64,000 bases of DNA from CAVPXC01 sp963709505 (GTDB taxonomy: Bacteria; Chloroflexota; Anaerolineae; JAAEKA01): NCBI GenBank assembly GCA_963709505.1, contig CAVPXC010000012.1, positions 62,001 through 126,000 on the forward strand, written 5' to 3'. The translations under genes were made by a program, and so were the position numbers. Below the pieces are notes generated by a model, which searched no databases, had not been told where the DNA came from, and was given only the letters and a program-made list of their open reading frames with translations. Below, piece after piece: positions 20,839 to 29,487 of this stretch (positions are counted from its first letter, which is position 1; each line of letters begins with the position of its first letter).

Positions 20839-22292
20839 ATGTCTATCCCATCCTTCTCCCACCTTCTCCAGCCCACGCTGACCGCGCTCCACGATTTGGG
20901 TGGCGTCGCCGCCATCAAGGCCATCGACGAGCATGTTCTTCGCGGGCTCGATCGTCCACCCGAAGACTTGGTCCAGCCCCATTCCGGCAAGAACATGACC
21001 GAGCTGGAGTATCGCCTCCACTGGGCGCGTACCTATCTGAAGCATTATGGTCTGATCACCAATGCCAAACGCGGCCTTTGGACGCTTACCGAGCGCGGGC
21101 AAACGATCGATCAAATCAACCCAAAAGAAGTCATGGCGTTTGTCCATGAACTCAAGAAGAAAGCCAGGGCTTCCGGTAACACATCTGAGCGATCCACAGT
21201 CATTAACGCATCCCCCACAGCGAATGGCGCTGCTGCGGATAGGCCAACGCCAGTAATACAAGCTGATCTCTCTCACTCCCTGACGCCTCACCTTCCCACT
21301 AACACGAGTGTTCGCCACTTCGTTGCCATCATGGACAATGTCTCCGAGTCCCTGTTCCACAACATGGTTGGCGAACTGTGAGCGCAAAGGGGCAATCCCC
21401 AGGAACAAGTCGAGTGGGCCGATCCCGACCAGTGGATTCCCGAGCGTCTGGACGGGAACGAACAGGCACTGGCCCTGCGGCTTTGGCGTAAGTCCAAGCG
21501 TACGGTCAATCCGAGGTACGCGCGGGGCCCATGGACCCTTGCTACTCGCCATGGTCTAATCGTCAAGGCAAACGACTCTCTGCACCTCACGGAACGTGGC
21601 CGCCAGTTCATCGCCGAGCCGACGGGGCTGGTCGTGGCAGAAATCGATGGCACCGAGGGGACCCTCACGGTCCTGCGCCTGGTGGCGGAAAAGGGGCCGG
21701 GCTGACTTATCTGGCCGCTAATGCCGTCTTGCTGCCGGGACCGACCGTTGTCGCCAGCCTGCGCTCCGATATCCATAAGCTCGCCAAGGAACTGCGCCAG
21801 GAGGCGCGTGAGCAGCTGGCCAGCCACTTAGCCCAGATGAACCCCTTCAAGTTCGAGGAACTGATCAAACTCCTGCTGGAGGAGATGGGCTACGACGACG
21901 TCGAAACCACCACGCCCACCAACGACAAAGGCGTGGATGTCGTGGCTAACATCGAGTTGGGAATCAGCTCGGTGCGCGAGGTGATTCAGGTCAAGCGCCA
22001 CAAAGGGAGCCTCAATCGCACCGTGCTGGACCAGTTGCGCGGCTCCCTGCACCGCTTCAATGCCGTGCGTGGCACCGTCATCAGCACAGGCAAGTTCTCC
22101 AAGGGCGCGCTGGAAGCAGCCTTCGAACGCGGTGCGGCGCCCATCACGCTCATCGACGGCGACAAGCTGCTCGATCTGCTCATGGAGCGTCAGATTGGTG
22201 TGACCAAGAAGTCGGTTGAGTACTACGAGTTCGATCCTGCGAAGCTAGCGCAATTTGAGATTGAAACTTCGGCTGACGGATCGGCAAGGTAG
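20839..22292 (+). pseudogene. Mrr-type restriction endonuclease(s), nonsense-interrupted and collapsed
   Basis: From ATG 20839 an Mrr N-terminal winged helix is clear (LEYRLHWARTYLKHYGLI, RGLWTLTERG). The frame then stops at TGA 21379-21381 but continues in the same frame with QEQVEWADPDQWIPERL, a second winged-helix module ending at TGA 21703. TGA replaces what looks like a Trp in an ELW segment. Around 21696 the sequence shifts frame to AGLTYLAAN and the Mrr catalytic domain (FEELIKLLLEEMGYDDVE, KGVDVVA, VIQVKRHKG, the D-ExK-type site) up to 22292. I infer one nonsense mutation plus an internal deletion, possibly fusing two Mrr genes. The catalytic domain alone could still be made. Confidence 0.7.
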
Positions 22293-22329
22293 GTGATAAG
22301 AAAGGGAACTCGCAACGCCAAGGTCAGGA

Positions 22330-22560
22330 AAGATCTATCTTATCCAATCCAACAACACCCTGCAGGCTCTCAGCCAGCAGCCCTACCCCAACGAAGACCT
22401 CTTTCAGGGTCTCCTGGAAAAGTATCCCGACCTGCTTGCCGGCGACCAAATGGACCAGGTCAACCCGCGGCGCTGGCTGCTGGTGGCCGCAAAGACCGAT
22501 CCGCGCGTGGCGCACGAAGGTCCGCCGCCGGCGTGGCCAGGTCTGGTTGGGCACCCGTAA
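22330..22560 (+). pseudogene. N-terminal fragment of a conserved defence-associated protein
   Basis: In frame with 22330 the sequence reads KIYLIQSNNTLQALSQQPYP, then EDLFQGLLEKYPDLLAGDQ and PRRWLLVA, ending at TAA 22558. This matches the first 60 or so residues of a widespread family whose members go on into a nuclease-like (DUF91/endonuclease NucS-like) domain; that assignment is from memory. There is no start codon and no nuclease domain. The end (DPRVAHEGPPPAW) resembles the DPRVAHTGEPPAW tail at 23440, which suggests recombination between related sequences. Confidence 0.5.
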
Positions 22561-22644
22561 CCTGGACAGTCACTTCCCAAATCTTACCGGTTGCGGTATA
22601 CTGACCTTAACCTGAACCGAACCGTTGCGGAAGGAGATGAGGAT

Positions 22645-22896
22645 ATGAGTGAAATCGACTTGTTGAAGCGAATCACGGTCAATCCGCGCATTTTTGGGGG
22701 CAAGCCCATTGTCCGCGGGCGACGCCTCGCGGTCGAACACGTGCTGGGCATGCTGGCAGCAGGCGACACCGCACAGACGCTGTTGGAAGCCTATCCCTGG
22801 CTGGAGGAAGACGACGTCCGTGCTTGTCTGCTCTACGCACGTAAAGTAGTTGGCGAAGAGCGCATCGAGCCGTTGACGATGGAACCTGCTCTGTGA
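22645..22896 (+). CDS. DUF433 antitoxin
   Basis: 83 residues from ATG 22645, preceded by a strong ribosome site (AAGGAGATGAGG). The DUF433 helix-turn-helix is clear: ITVNPRIFGGKPIVRGRRLAVEHVLGMLAAGDT followed by YPWLEEDDVRACLLYA. DUF433 proteins are the antitoxin partners of DUF5615 PIN-like toxins, and the DUF5615 gene starts 4 bp before this stop (ATG... overlap GTGA). Small, intact module in an otherwise degraded region. Confidence 0.9.
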   Translation: MSEIDLLKRITVNPRIFGGKPIVRGRRLAVEHVLGMLAAGDTAQTLLEAYPWLEEDDVRACLLYARKVVGEERIEPLTMEPAL

Positions 22897-23255
22897 GAGT
22901 CTTGCTGGACACCTGCGTATGGGGCGGAGTACGCCAGGTGCTATCGGACGCCGGTCATGATGTCGTCTGGACGGGAGATTGGGACGAAGATCCGGGCGAC
23001 GACGAGATATTGGCCCAGGCTTACAGGGAAAGCCGAGTGCTGGTGACCTTGGACAAGGACTTTGGGAGGTTGGCTTTTCTGCATGGCAAGCCGCACGCCG
23101 GGATCTTGCGGCTTGTCAACCTATCGACCCAGCAACAGGCCGCCGTGTGCCTGCGTGTGCTTGGTCAGCATGGGACGACACTTCAAGCGGGTGCAATCAT
23201 CACTGCGGAACTGGATAGGGTACGAATTCGACAATCTGGTAGTTCGCAGACGTAG
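22893..23255 (+). CDS. DUF5615 PIN-like toxin
   Basis: 120 residues beginning at GTG 22893, overlapping the DUF433 stop. The PIN-like fold shows VLLDTCVWGGVRQVL (the first acidic position is here followed by TC instead of the common EN), AGHDVVWTGDW, DDEILAQAYRESRVLVTLDKDFG and HAGILRLVN. The family is presumed to be a ribonuclease toxin. The last residues (RQSGSSQT) may be altered because the next codons already belong to a methyltransferase tail, so the 3' end could be a fusion point. Confidence 0.85.
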   Translation: MRVLLDTCVWGGVRQVLSDAGHDVVWTGDWDEDPGDDEILAQAYRESRVLVTLDKDFGRLAFLHGKPHAGILRLVNLSTQQQAAVCLRVLGQHGTTLQAGAIITAELDRVRIRQSGSSQT

Positions 23256-23570
23256 CTCGATGCCGAGGACTACCTCATGGAGACCTTCCCCATCGTCAAG
23301 CGCAAGGACGTGGCCAGCCACGGCGAGTACCGCACCAAGCGAGTGATCCTGGATATCTACGATGCCATGCAGCGGGCGATTGACACTGGCGAGCCGTACC
23401 AGACGCCTCTCGATCCGCCGCCGGCTGATCCGCGGGTGGCGCATACCGGCGAGCCGCCGGCATGGTTGAATGACACACCGTATGGCGCCCCTAAATCTGG
23501 ACAACGGTCAGATCCACCACGACCTCACGACCGCCCCACCCATCCACCCGGTCGTGGGCACGCACTGTAA
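23256..23570 (+). pseudogene. C-terminal remnant of a large N6-adenine DNA methyltransferase
   Basis: The frame opens right after TAG 23253 and reads LDAEDYLMETFPIVKRKD, then YRTKRVILDIYDAM, PYQTPLDPPPADPRVAHTG up to about 23480. This is the C-terminal tail seen in large type IIG/Eco57I-like methyltransferases of defence loci; recognition is from family memory. No catalytic part is present. After 23480 the frame runs on out of any recognisable family to TAA 23568. Confidence 0.55.
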
Positions 23571-23760
23571 CTCGTGTCACGTCGGACGGAACCACGAGAC
23601 TGCTTTGGCTGCGGGTGAAGGGCTGTTCTGTTTCGTAGGGCTGGAGCAGCAGGCGAGTGAACGGACTGTTTGGGTCGGGCTTCGCCACTGCGCCGTCGGG
23701 CAACACTACATCCCAGCCGTCGGCATAGTCCTCCCATCCGGTGTTGGGTGTCTCGGATAG
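23491..23760 (-). pseudogene. C-terminal fragment of a small conserved protein
   Basis: Reads WEDYADGWDVVLPDGAVAKP, PNSPFTRLLLQPYETEQPF, VPSDVTRVTVRAHDRVDGWGG and stops at 23491. The sequence is clearly protein-like and resembles the C-terminus of small secreted hypothetical proteins whose function I do not know. The N-terminus is replaced by unrelated sequence just downstream of the DUF4242 stop, and its 3' end touches the methyltransferase remnant on the other strand, so both look broken at the same border. Confidence 0.45.
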
Positions 23761-23785
23761 ACCTGCAGAACGGTCCGCCTGGCAG

Positions 23786-24070
23786 TTACGCGAACATCGA
23801 CGGCACCACCTCACTCACCTCGCCAGAGGGGCGAATCGCGCTCAGTCCGATGATCACATCTGCCGGCAGACCGGCCCGCACGGCAGCCTCGCGAATAGCC
23901 TCAGCACTGGGCGCCTCGTACAGGCAGTAGGTTTTCTTCTTGTCGGCGCTCAAGAAAGAAATCAGCCAATTGACTCCGACATCTGCGTTGATTTGATTGA
24001 CGGCCGATGCACCGTCCAATGACATTTCAAGTTGCTCAGCGAAATTGCGCTCGATCAGGAAAATCGGCAT
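23786..24070 (-). CDS. DUF4242 (SCO4226-like) small protein
   Basis: 94 residues: MPIFLIERNFAEQLEMSLD, a ferredoxin-like fold with FLSADKKKTYCLYEAPSAEAIREAAVRAGLPADVIIGLSAI. DUF4242 proteins include a nickel-binding Streptomyces member; the biological role is unclear. ATG 24068-24070 is preceded by AAGGGAGACCCCT, a good ribosome site. It is followed immediately by a fragment of another gene. Confidence 0.82.
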   Translation of the reverse strand: MPIFLIERNFAEQLEMSLDGASAVNQINADVGVNWLISFLSADKKKTYCLYEAPSAEAIREAAVRAGLPADVIIGLSAIRPSGEVSEVVPSMFA

Positions 24071-24099
24071 AGGGGTCTCCCTTTGTGTGTACCTTTTCT

Positions 24100-24310
24100 T
24101 CAGAATAGGATTTCGGAGTTTGTTTGGGAAGCGGCTTGCTGGAGCGTCTCAGCCTTGTGAACCAGGGCCTGCATGCCTAGCGCACCGGCAGTCAGCAGGG
24201 CAGGTTCCAGCAAAGACGCGGCCTCGACGCAATCGCCCGGCCAACCGCGCGCCAGAAGCATGGATGCGTATTGACCTTCCGCGTGGGCCAGCCATAACCT
24301 TCACATCTGG
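24100..24310 (-). pseudogene. C-terminal TPR tail of a regulator (cyclase/AAA type)
   Basis: On the minus strand the frame reads HAEGQYASMLLARGWPGDCVEAASLLEPALLTAGALGMQALVHKAETL and ends at TGA 24102-24100. This is typical of the last tetratricopeptide repeat of long adenylate-cyclase or BTAD/AAA regulators. Nothing of the rest is present upstream, so it is a remnant. The window also has a BTAD/AAA regulator lacking exactly this kind of tail (59.8-61.9 kb), though a direct link is not shown. 24311-24538 holds no gene that I can support. Confidence 0.5.
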
Positions 24311-24538
24311 CAGGTCGGTCGTCATGACCGGCTAGGCAGCACTTACTCAGTCTTAGCCAGGTGCTCGTCGGCTGTCACCAGGCTTAATTCAACTCAAGAT
24401 TGTGCGGCAGCTTTCAACCTGAGCAGCCGTCAGCGACCGCCACGTCACGGGGGAACAAACTGATGGGCGCGCGATCCCTTCTTTGGTGTTATACTTGACT
24501 CATCGACCTATCCGTACCTATCGCAAAGAGGTGGACCC

Positions 24539-25240
24539 ATGAAGGCGAGAAGACTACTCTCTGTGTGCGTTGCAGTTGTCCTACTAGCAACGGTATCAGT
24601 CGCCGCCGCAGCAACACCGTTGGCTAGCCCTTGTATGTCTGGGGGTGCCTACGATCCCGCCTGTGATGTCAATCACGACGGCCTCATCGACATCTACGAC
24701 ATTCAACTTACTGCCGGCCATTGGGCACAAACGGGCACCTATAACATCTACCCGGCCATGGTGCCAAAGACCGGGCAGACCACATCGTTTGGAGCAGGTG
24801 ATGACGGTGCCCTGCAGAAAGGTGTGGCCTGGCCGAACCCGCGCTTCACTGACAACAGCAACGGCACAGTGACCGACAACCTGACCGGCTTGATCTGGCT
24901 GGAGTATCCTGACTGTTTTGGGATGAGCAACTGGACGACGGCCTTGAACGACGCCAACACGCTGAACAGTGGTGAATGTGGCCTGACCGATGGCTCGGTA
25001 GAGGGCAACTGGCGGCTACCCAACGTGCGCCAGCTGCAGGGCCTGATTGATTATGGACGGTACCAGCCTGCTCTGCCGAGCGGCCACCCCTTCATCGGCG
25101 TCCGGTCGGCTTACTACTGGACGAGTACTACTCACGCCGGCAGCTCGTCGTACGCCTGGCGTGTTGGCCTGGACAACGGCCGCGTGTTCTACGACGTCAA
25201 GGCAAACACCTACTACGTGTGGCCGGTGCGTGGCGGATAA
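24539..25240 (+). CDS. Exported DUF1566 (Lcl-type) protein with dockerin-like EF-hand
   Basis: 233 residues. A signal peptide (residues 1-25, MKARRLLSVCVAVVLLATVS) is followed by a dockerin-type calcium segment (CDVNHDGLIDIYDIQLTAGHW). A DUF1566 domain follows with FTDNSNGTVTDNLTGLIWL, WRLPNVRQLQGLIDYGR, YYWTSTTHAG and YYVWPVRGG. DUF1566 proteins are C-type-lectin-like surface or secreted proteins; Lcl of Legionella binds glycosaminoglycans. AAAGAGGTGG lies at the right distance before ATG 24539, and TATACT near 24490 may be the -10. Monocistronic. Confidence 0.88.
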   Translation: MKARRLLSVCVAVVLLATVSVAAAATPLASPCMSGGAYDPACDVNHDGLIDIYDIQLTAGHWAQTGTYNIYPAMVPKTGQTTSFGAGDDGALQKGVAWPNPRFTDNSNGTVTDNLTGLIWLEYPDCFGMSNWTTALNDANTLNSGECGLTDGSVEGNWRLPNVRQLQGLIDYGRYQPALPSGHPFIGVRSAYYWTSTTHAGSSSYAWRVGLDNGRVFYDVKANTYYVWPVRGG

Positions 25241-25312
25241 TGAGCTTGGATGATGGTACTTCGAGCACTTTGACCGTGAAGCCTGTTGTTTTGCTACCTT
25301 GATTAGCGCAGC

Positions 25313-26227
25313 GTGCATATCTGTACCAGCCACGAAGGCTTTGTCTCGTTCCGAGGCTACAATGTCTGGTATCGTATCGTCGGTGACCATGAAACCCCAG
25401 GCAGGTTGCCGCTCCTGTGCTTGCATGGTGGGCCGGGAGCAACCCATGACTACCTGGAACCGCTGGAGTCGCTGGTGGCTACTGGACGTCGTGTCATCTT
25501 TTTTGACCAATTAGGGTCTGGCAACTCGGATCATCCACACAACCCGTCCCTATGGACGGTGCCGCTGTTTGTCGAAGAATTGAGCGTCGTACGCGAGACA
25601 CTTAGCCTTGAGCATCTTCACATCCTCGGTCAGTCATGGGGAGGAATGCTTGGCATGGAATATGCTTTGACGCAACCACTGGGCTTGGCGAGCTTGATCG
25701 TTGCTGATTCTCCCGCAAGCATGCCCCAATGGGTTGCGGAAGCGAACCGCCTGCGTGCGAAACTCCCACCCGATGTCCAGGAGACCCTGCTTAGGCATGA
25801 GGCGGCTGGCACCACGGATGACCCCGCATATCAGGAAGCTATGTTGGTTTTCTACCGCCGTCATCTCTGCCGGCTCGATCCTTGGCCTGATTGCCTCAAC
25901 CGCACATTTGAACAACTCTCGAAAGACCCTGAAGTCTACAACACGATGAACGGTCCGAGTGAGTTCCACGTAATCGGTGTCATCAAGGACTGGGACATTG
26001 TGTACCAACTGGGTGAAATTCATGTACCCACGTTGGTCATTTCGGGTCGATACGATGAAGCTACACCTGAAATAGCCGGGACAGTACACCGTGGCATACC
26101 TGGATCGGAATGGGTTCTATTCGAGAATAGTTCGCATATGCCGCACCTTGAAGAAGCGGAGCGATACTTGCAAGTGTTGACAGATTTCCTGGATCGCGTC
26201 GAGTTGCAGATGTACCCAGCCCTGTGA
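25313..26227 (+). CDS. Proline iminopeptidase-family alpha/beta hydrolase
   Basis: 304 residues from GTG 25313. Features are the oxyanion motif HGGPGATHDYLEPL, FDQLGSGNSDHP, the nucleophile elbow GQSWGGMLGMEYAL, the acid region VISGRYDEATPE and the catalytic His in NSSHMPHLEE. This fits the S33 family (prolyl aminopeptidase/L-amino-acid amidase). The S33 enzymes release N-terminal proline or hydrolyse amino acid amides in the cytosol; the exact substrate cannot be told. No signal peptide and no operon partner. Confidence 0.9.
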   Translation: MHICTSHEGFVSFRGYNVWYRIVGDHETPGRLPLLCLHGGPGATHDYLEPLESLVATGRRVIFFDQLGSGNSDHPHNPSLWTVPLFVEELSVVRETLSLEHLHILGQSWGGMLGMEYALTQPLGLASLIVADSPASMPQWVAEANRLRAKLPPDVQETLLRHEAAGTTDDPAYQEAMLVFYRRHLCRLDPWPDCLNRTFEQLSKDPEVYNTMNGPSEFHVIGVIKDWDIVYQLGEIHVPTLVISGRYDEATPEIAGTVHRGIPGSEWVLFENSSHMPHLEEAERYLQVLTDFLDRVELQMYPAL

Positions 26228-26451
26228 CCAGCCTTTCGTGACTCTCAGCGGTCAAACAGGATAAAGTGCAAGAAGCCTGATGGCAAGAATACGCTCTGCT
26301 CACGATGTACAGAGCGGGCTAACCGCGCATTCAGCCGGCCCCTCACTCGTTTCGCGGCGGATGATGCGACCTATGTTATATCAACCCACAACTCAAGTCT
26401 TACCTTGGGCATGCCCTCGCTCAAACCACGCTTCCAACTCAGCAGGTATGC
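26228..26451. other. Non-coding or unexplained stretch
   Basis: No reading frame here looks like protein. The region lies between the peptidase stop and the end of a doubtful minus-strand gene, and no hairpin as strong as others in the window is visible. Confidence 0.5.
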
Positions 26452-26772
26452 CTACTCCAAAACCCTGCTCTCCCCGTCGATCACATCTGGATCCGCTGCT
26501 GGCATCGCGCCTATCACAACGCTCACGTTGACTGGCGCTGACATGATCTCTTTCAACGGCTCCTGGCTGGCAACATCGCTTGCTCGAACACCAGCAATCG
26601 CCAGCAGGAACTCGCCGGCTCGTAGCTCATCGGCGGCTCGTGCTTGTGGATGCTTGCCTAGCGCAATGTCGGCTATGCGACATGTGTCCGCGGCGGCCAC
26701 CGTTTCATGTACACTGCAATAGGCTGCCTGCTTGTTTGCCTCGCATTTGAACATCCCGAACAGGTCGTGCAT
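26452..26772 (-). CDS. Hypothetical protein (106 aa, doubtful)
   Basis: From ATG 26772 the frame gives MHDLFGMFKCEANKQAAYCS and a fairly protein-like remainder with an Ala-rich helix and two cysteines. GGAGA lies upstream but about 13 nt from the ATG, longer than ideal. I recognise no family. It would be divergent from the SDR gene, with an imperfect hairpin (26789-26813) between the two. It may equally be a chance frame. Confidence 0.35.
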   Translation of the reverse strand: MHDLFGMFKCEANKQAAYCSVHETVAAADTCRIADIALGKHPQARAADELRAGEFLLAIAGVRASDVASQEPLKEIMSAPVNVSVVIGAMPAADPDVIDGESRVLE

Positions 26773-26855
26773 AATCAATTGTCGGTCTCCTCGTCCCGTA
26801 GGCCAAGACGAGGACCGAGGAAACTTATGTGAAGTCACTTAGAGAGGATTCGACT

Positions 26856-27713
26856 ATGTCCGATAAGGGCGTGAACAACGAGCTTTTCCTGATCACCGGC
26901 GCCACCTCCGGCATCGGCAAGGCCGCGGCGCTGGCGATCACTGCGCACGGGGGCAAAGTGGTGATCGTGGGACGCAACCCACAGAAGACCGCGACGACGG
27001 TGGCTGAGATCAAGCAGGTAAGCGGCAGCCCGGCGGTGGAGTATCTTCTGGCCGACCTGTCGTCGCAGGCCGAGGTCCGCCGGCTGGCGGCGGAGTTCCA
27101 TCAGCGCTACGACCGGCTGGACGTGTTGGTCAACAACGCCGGCGGGGTTTTCATGCGCCGGCAAGAGACGGTCGACGGCCTGGAAATGACATTTGCGCTG
27201 AATCATCTGAGCTACTTCCTGCTGACAAATCTGTTGCTCGACATGCTCAAGGCCAGCACACCAAGCCGGATCGTCAACGTATCCTCAGGGGCAGAAAGCG
27301 GCGCCAGGCCCGATTGGGATGACCTGCAAATGACAAAGAACTACAGCGGCTTTCAGGCCTATGCCTGTTCAAAGCGCTTCAACCTCTACTTCACCTACGA
27401 GTTGGCCCGCCGGTTGGACGGATCGGGCGTTACGGTCAATGCGTTGCATCCTGGCGCCGTAGCGACCGGTCTTTGGTCCAATCCCGCCCGCGGGCTGGCG
27501 CGCTTGGTCACTCCCCTCACCCGGCTCGTCATGCGAAGCCCGCAAAAGGGCGCCGAGACGGCGGTCTATCTGGCAACGTCGCCGGAGGTGGAGGGCGTGA
27601 CAGGGAAGTACTTCGTTGATACGAAGCAGAAGTATTCCTCCCGCGCATCACAGGACACTGAAGCAGCTCGAAGGTTGTGGCAAATCAGCGAGGATCTGAC
27701 GGGGTTGGGATGA
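26856..27713 (+). CDS. Short-chain dehydrogenase/reductase (retinol dehydrogenase-like)
   Basis: 285 residues from ATG 26856, which is preceded by AGAGAGGA. Classical SDR features are visible: the TGATSGIGKAAA nucleotide-binding loop, VNNAGGVF, a Ser in NVSSGAES, the YACSKRFN active-site Tyr-x3-Lys variant (YxxSK) and HPGAVATGLW. It resembles the WW-domain oxidoreductase/retinol dehydrogenase-like SDR group. NAD(P)-dependent reduction or oxidation of an alcohol or carbonyl is expected; substrate unknown. No operon partner. Confidence 0.9.
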   Translation: MSDKGVNNELFLITGATSGIGKAAALAITAHGGKVVIVGRNPQKTATTVAEIKQVSGSPAVEYLLADLSSQAEVRRLAAEFHQRYDRLDVLVNNAGGVFMRRQETVDGLEMTFALNHLSYFLLTNLLLDMLKASTPSRIVNVSSGAESGARPDWDDLQMTKNYSGFQAYACSKRFNLYFTYELARRLDGSGVTVNALHPGAVATGLWSNPARGLARLVTPLTRLVMRSPQKGAETAVYLATSPEVEGVTGKYFVDTKQKYSSRASQDTEAARRLWQISEDLTGLG

Positions 27714-27940
27714 GGGGCATCGCAGCGGGTCATAGGTTTGACACTTTGCCTGATTCTCAAGATAATGGACAAAGCCATTGAGACAGGCTTGCTCCCGACC
27801 CGTTGTCATTTGCCCGCGACGGGCGGTCAACCGGGAGAAGGCTGTTTGTCGAGGCCAGCCAGGGTTCGGCAGGCGTCGCACAAACCGGCACGAGCAATTT
27901 TCTAGGTCAGCACTCATCGGGAAAGGAGAGTTTTCACCAC

Positions 27941-28435
27941 ATGTCCAAGTCTTCGCCCGCGCAGCAAAAGGCGGCTCCGCGCAAGACGGTGCCCCAGCAG
28001 GCGCCACCGCCCACCAGCAAAGGGCAATCCAAGGGACAAAGCAAAGGCTCGTCGAAGGGATCAGGCAGTGCCAAAGGCCAGCCGGTCGTCAAGAAACGCG
28101 GAACCTTTCTCACGGTAGCCCTGGTCTTGATGACGATTGATGCCATCATTAGCGCCGTTCTACCGTTTGTCTATCACAAGGACACGGTTGATATCACGCA
28201 ACCGTGGTTGATCGCGGCCGCCCTTGCGGTGGGCCTCGTGGGCGTGGCGGGCGTGGTGCTAATGTGGCTTTGGAAACGGTTAGGCATCTACCTGTACCTG
28301 GCTAGTATCGCCGGGAGCATCGCTGTCGGCCTGGTCGTCTATCCGTCACAGTTCGCAGCGTTTCATGCGATGATCCCGCTGCTGGTTTTGGGTGCGGCAC
28401 TGTCCAGAGACAACAAGATGCCGCTGTTTGAGTGA
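27941..28435 (+). CDS. Small membrane protein with Lys/Gly/Ser-rich N-terminus
   Basis: I choose ATG 27941 (MSKSSPAQQKAA), behind GGAAAGGAGAG, giving 164 residues. The first 50 are a basic, low-complexity, cytosol-facing tail (repeated SKGQSKG). Four hydrophobic helices follow (about residues 56-75, 88-110, 115-135, 140-155). No family is recognised; small tetraspan proteins of this type are often of unknown function. A strong terminator follows at 28494. Confidence 0.65.
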   Translation: MSKSSPAQQKAAPRKTVPQQAPPPTSKGQSKGQSKGSSKGSGSAKGQPVVKKRGTFLTVALVLMTIDAIISAVLPFVYHKDTVDITQPWLIAAALAVGLVGVAGVVLMWLWKRLGIYLYLASIAGSIAVGLVVYPSQFAAFHAMIPLLVLGAALSRDNKMPLFE

Positions 28436-28493
28436 TCTAGGCTGGGCCGATGCGCAGGTTGCAGGTCGCAGGTCCGGAACACGAGATGTGAGT

Positions 28494-28526
28494 AAAGGGC
28501 CCCGCTGCATGCAGCGGGGCCCTTTT
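28494..28526 (+). terminator. Rho-independent terminator
   Basis: A perfect 26-nt palindrome (28497-28522, GGGCCCCGCTGCA and its complement) is followed by TTTT and preceded by AAA. It ends the membrane protein transcript about 60 bp after its stop. 28527-28780 contains nothing else recognisable. Confidence 0.85.
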
Positions 28527-28799
28527 GCGCCAGCCAAGACGCTCATGCGGCGGGCCGCACCACCGTGAATGAAAACCTACGGGTGCTTTCGGTCCGCGCC
28601 TCCGCCAGTCCGCGGTTCTCAGATTAATGATGCCTGAGTTCGCAAGCAATACGCAGGCAATTGGATGCAACGGTTACTGACTGATCGGCGCAAGCCAGCT
28701 AAACTGGAAGCATCGGATCCAAACGCTCGTCCTGGCGGGCCAGGCTTGTGTGGATTTGGCCGGCCAGCACAAAAAAATCAAATCGAGGAGAAAACGACC

Positions 28800-29225
28800 A
28801 TGGCAATCAGTCACGCAGAGGCAACTTGGAACGGCACATTGAAGGAAGGCAGCGGCACGATGAAAGTAGCCAGCGGCTACTTCGAGGGGCCGTACACGTA
28901 CGCAACGCGCTTCGAAGGCGACGCCAAAGGCACCAACCCCGAAGAGCTGATCGGCGCGGCACATGCCGGCTGCTACTCGATGTTCCTGTCAGCGCTGCTG
29001 ACCAATAACGGCTTCAAACCCAACCGCATCGACACGACCGCCACCGTGCATCTGGGCGCAGGCCCGGCGATCAACAAGATCGAGCTGGCCTGTGAGGCCC
29101 AGGTGCCCGACCTGGACGAAGCCAAGTTCCAGGAGCTGGCCGCCCAGGCCAAGGCCGGCTGTCCGGTGTCCAAGGCCCTGGCGGCGGTGCCGGAGATTGT
29201 GCTCGACGCGAAGCTGGTGAGCTAA
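28800..29225 (+). CDS. OsmC-family peroxiredoxin
   Basis: 141 residues from ATG 28800, with TCGAGGAG upstream. The OsmC fold is clear: ATWNGTLKEGSGTMKV, NPEELIGAAHAGCYSMFLSALL with the first redox Cys, and AKAGCPVSKAL with the second. It should be a thiol peroxidase reducing organic hydroperoxides in the cytosol. Its stop is followed at once by a 34-bp-arm hairpin that probably ends the transcript. Confidence 0.95.
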   Translation: MAISHAEATWNGTLKEGSGTMKVASGYFEGPYTYATRFEGDAKGTNPEELIGAAHAGCYSMFLSALLTNNGFKPNRIDTTATVHLGAGPAINKIELACEAQVPDLDEAKFQELAAQAKAGCPVSKALAAVPEIVLDAKLVS

Positions 29226-29234
29226 CCGGTGTAT

Positions 29235-29314
29235 CGTAACCCGTAAGGCGTAACTCGTAACCCGGAATCCGGAGGAATCCATTCCGGGTTACGAGTTACG
29301 CCTTACGGGTTACG
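29235..29314. repeat. Word-type hairpin, CGTAAC family, perfect 34-bp arms
   Basis: Arms 29235-29268 and 29281-29314 are exact reverse complements with a 12-nt loop. Each arm is built from CGTAAC-type words (CGTAACCCGTAAGGCGTAAC). The same vocabulary occurs at 47046-47151. It lies 10 bp after the osmC-type stop. Confidence 0.9.
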
Positions 29315-29487
29315 AGTTCGCGTTTGCCTTCCAAGATTGCTTGACCTATAATTATTTTTCAGCGCCGCCTCCGCCTAGGGACATACACGCTTTGCTGCAC
29401 AAAGGCTGAAGGTGTGAATTGCGACGGTCAGCCGGAGGCTAGACGCCCGTGGACAGGGTCCCTGCGGCCACTGCCAATGTAAAACTA

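Noticed and set aside
21379..21381. TGA read as Trp (alternative genetic code).
   Set aside because: TGA ends many intact genes here (for example eutB, glgX-region genes), so a nonsense mutation or read error is simpler.
26789..26813. CCTCGTC...GACGAGG as an operator of the SDR gene.
   Set aside because: Arms are only 7 bp with a ragged extension; too weak to list separately.
28452..28476. GCAGGTTGCAGGTCGCAGGT words after the membrane protein gene.
   Set aside because: They match the GGTTGCA vocabulary, but no complementary arm follows, so I did not list them as a hairpin.
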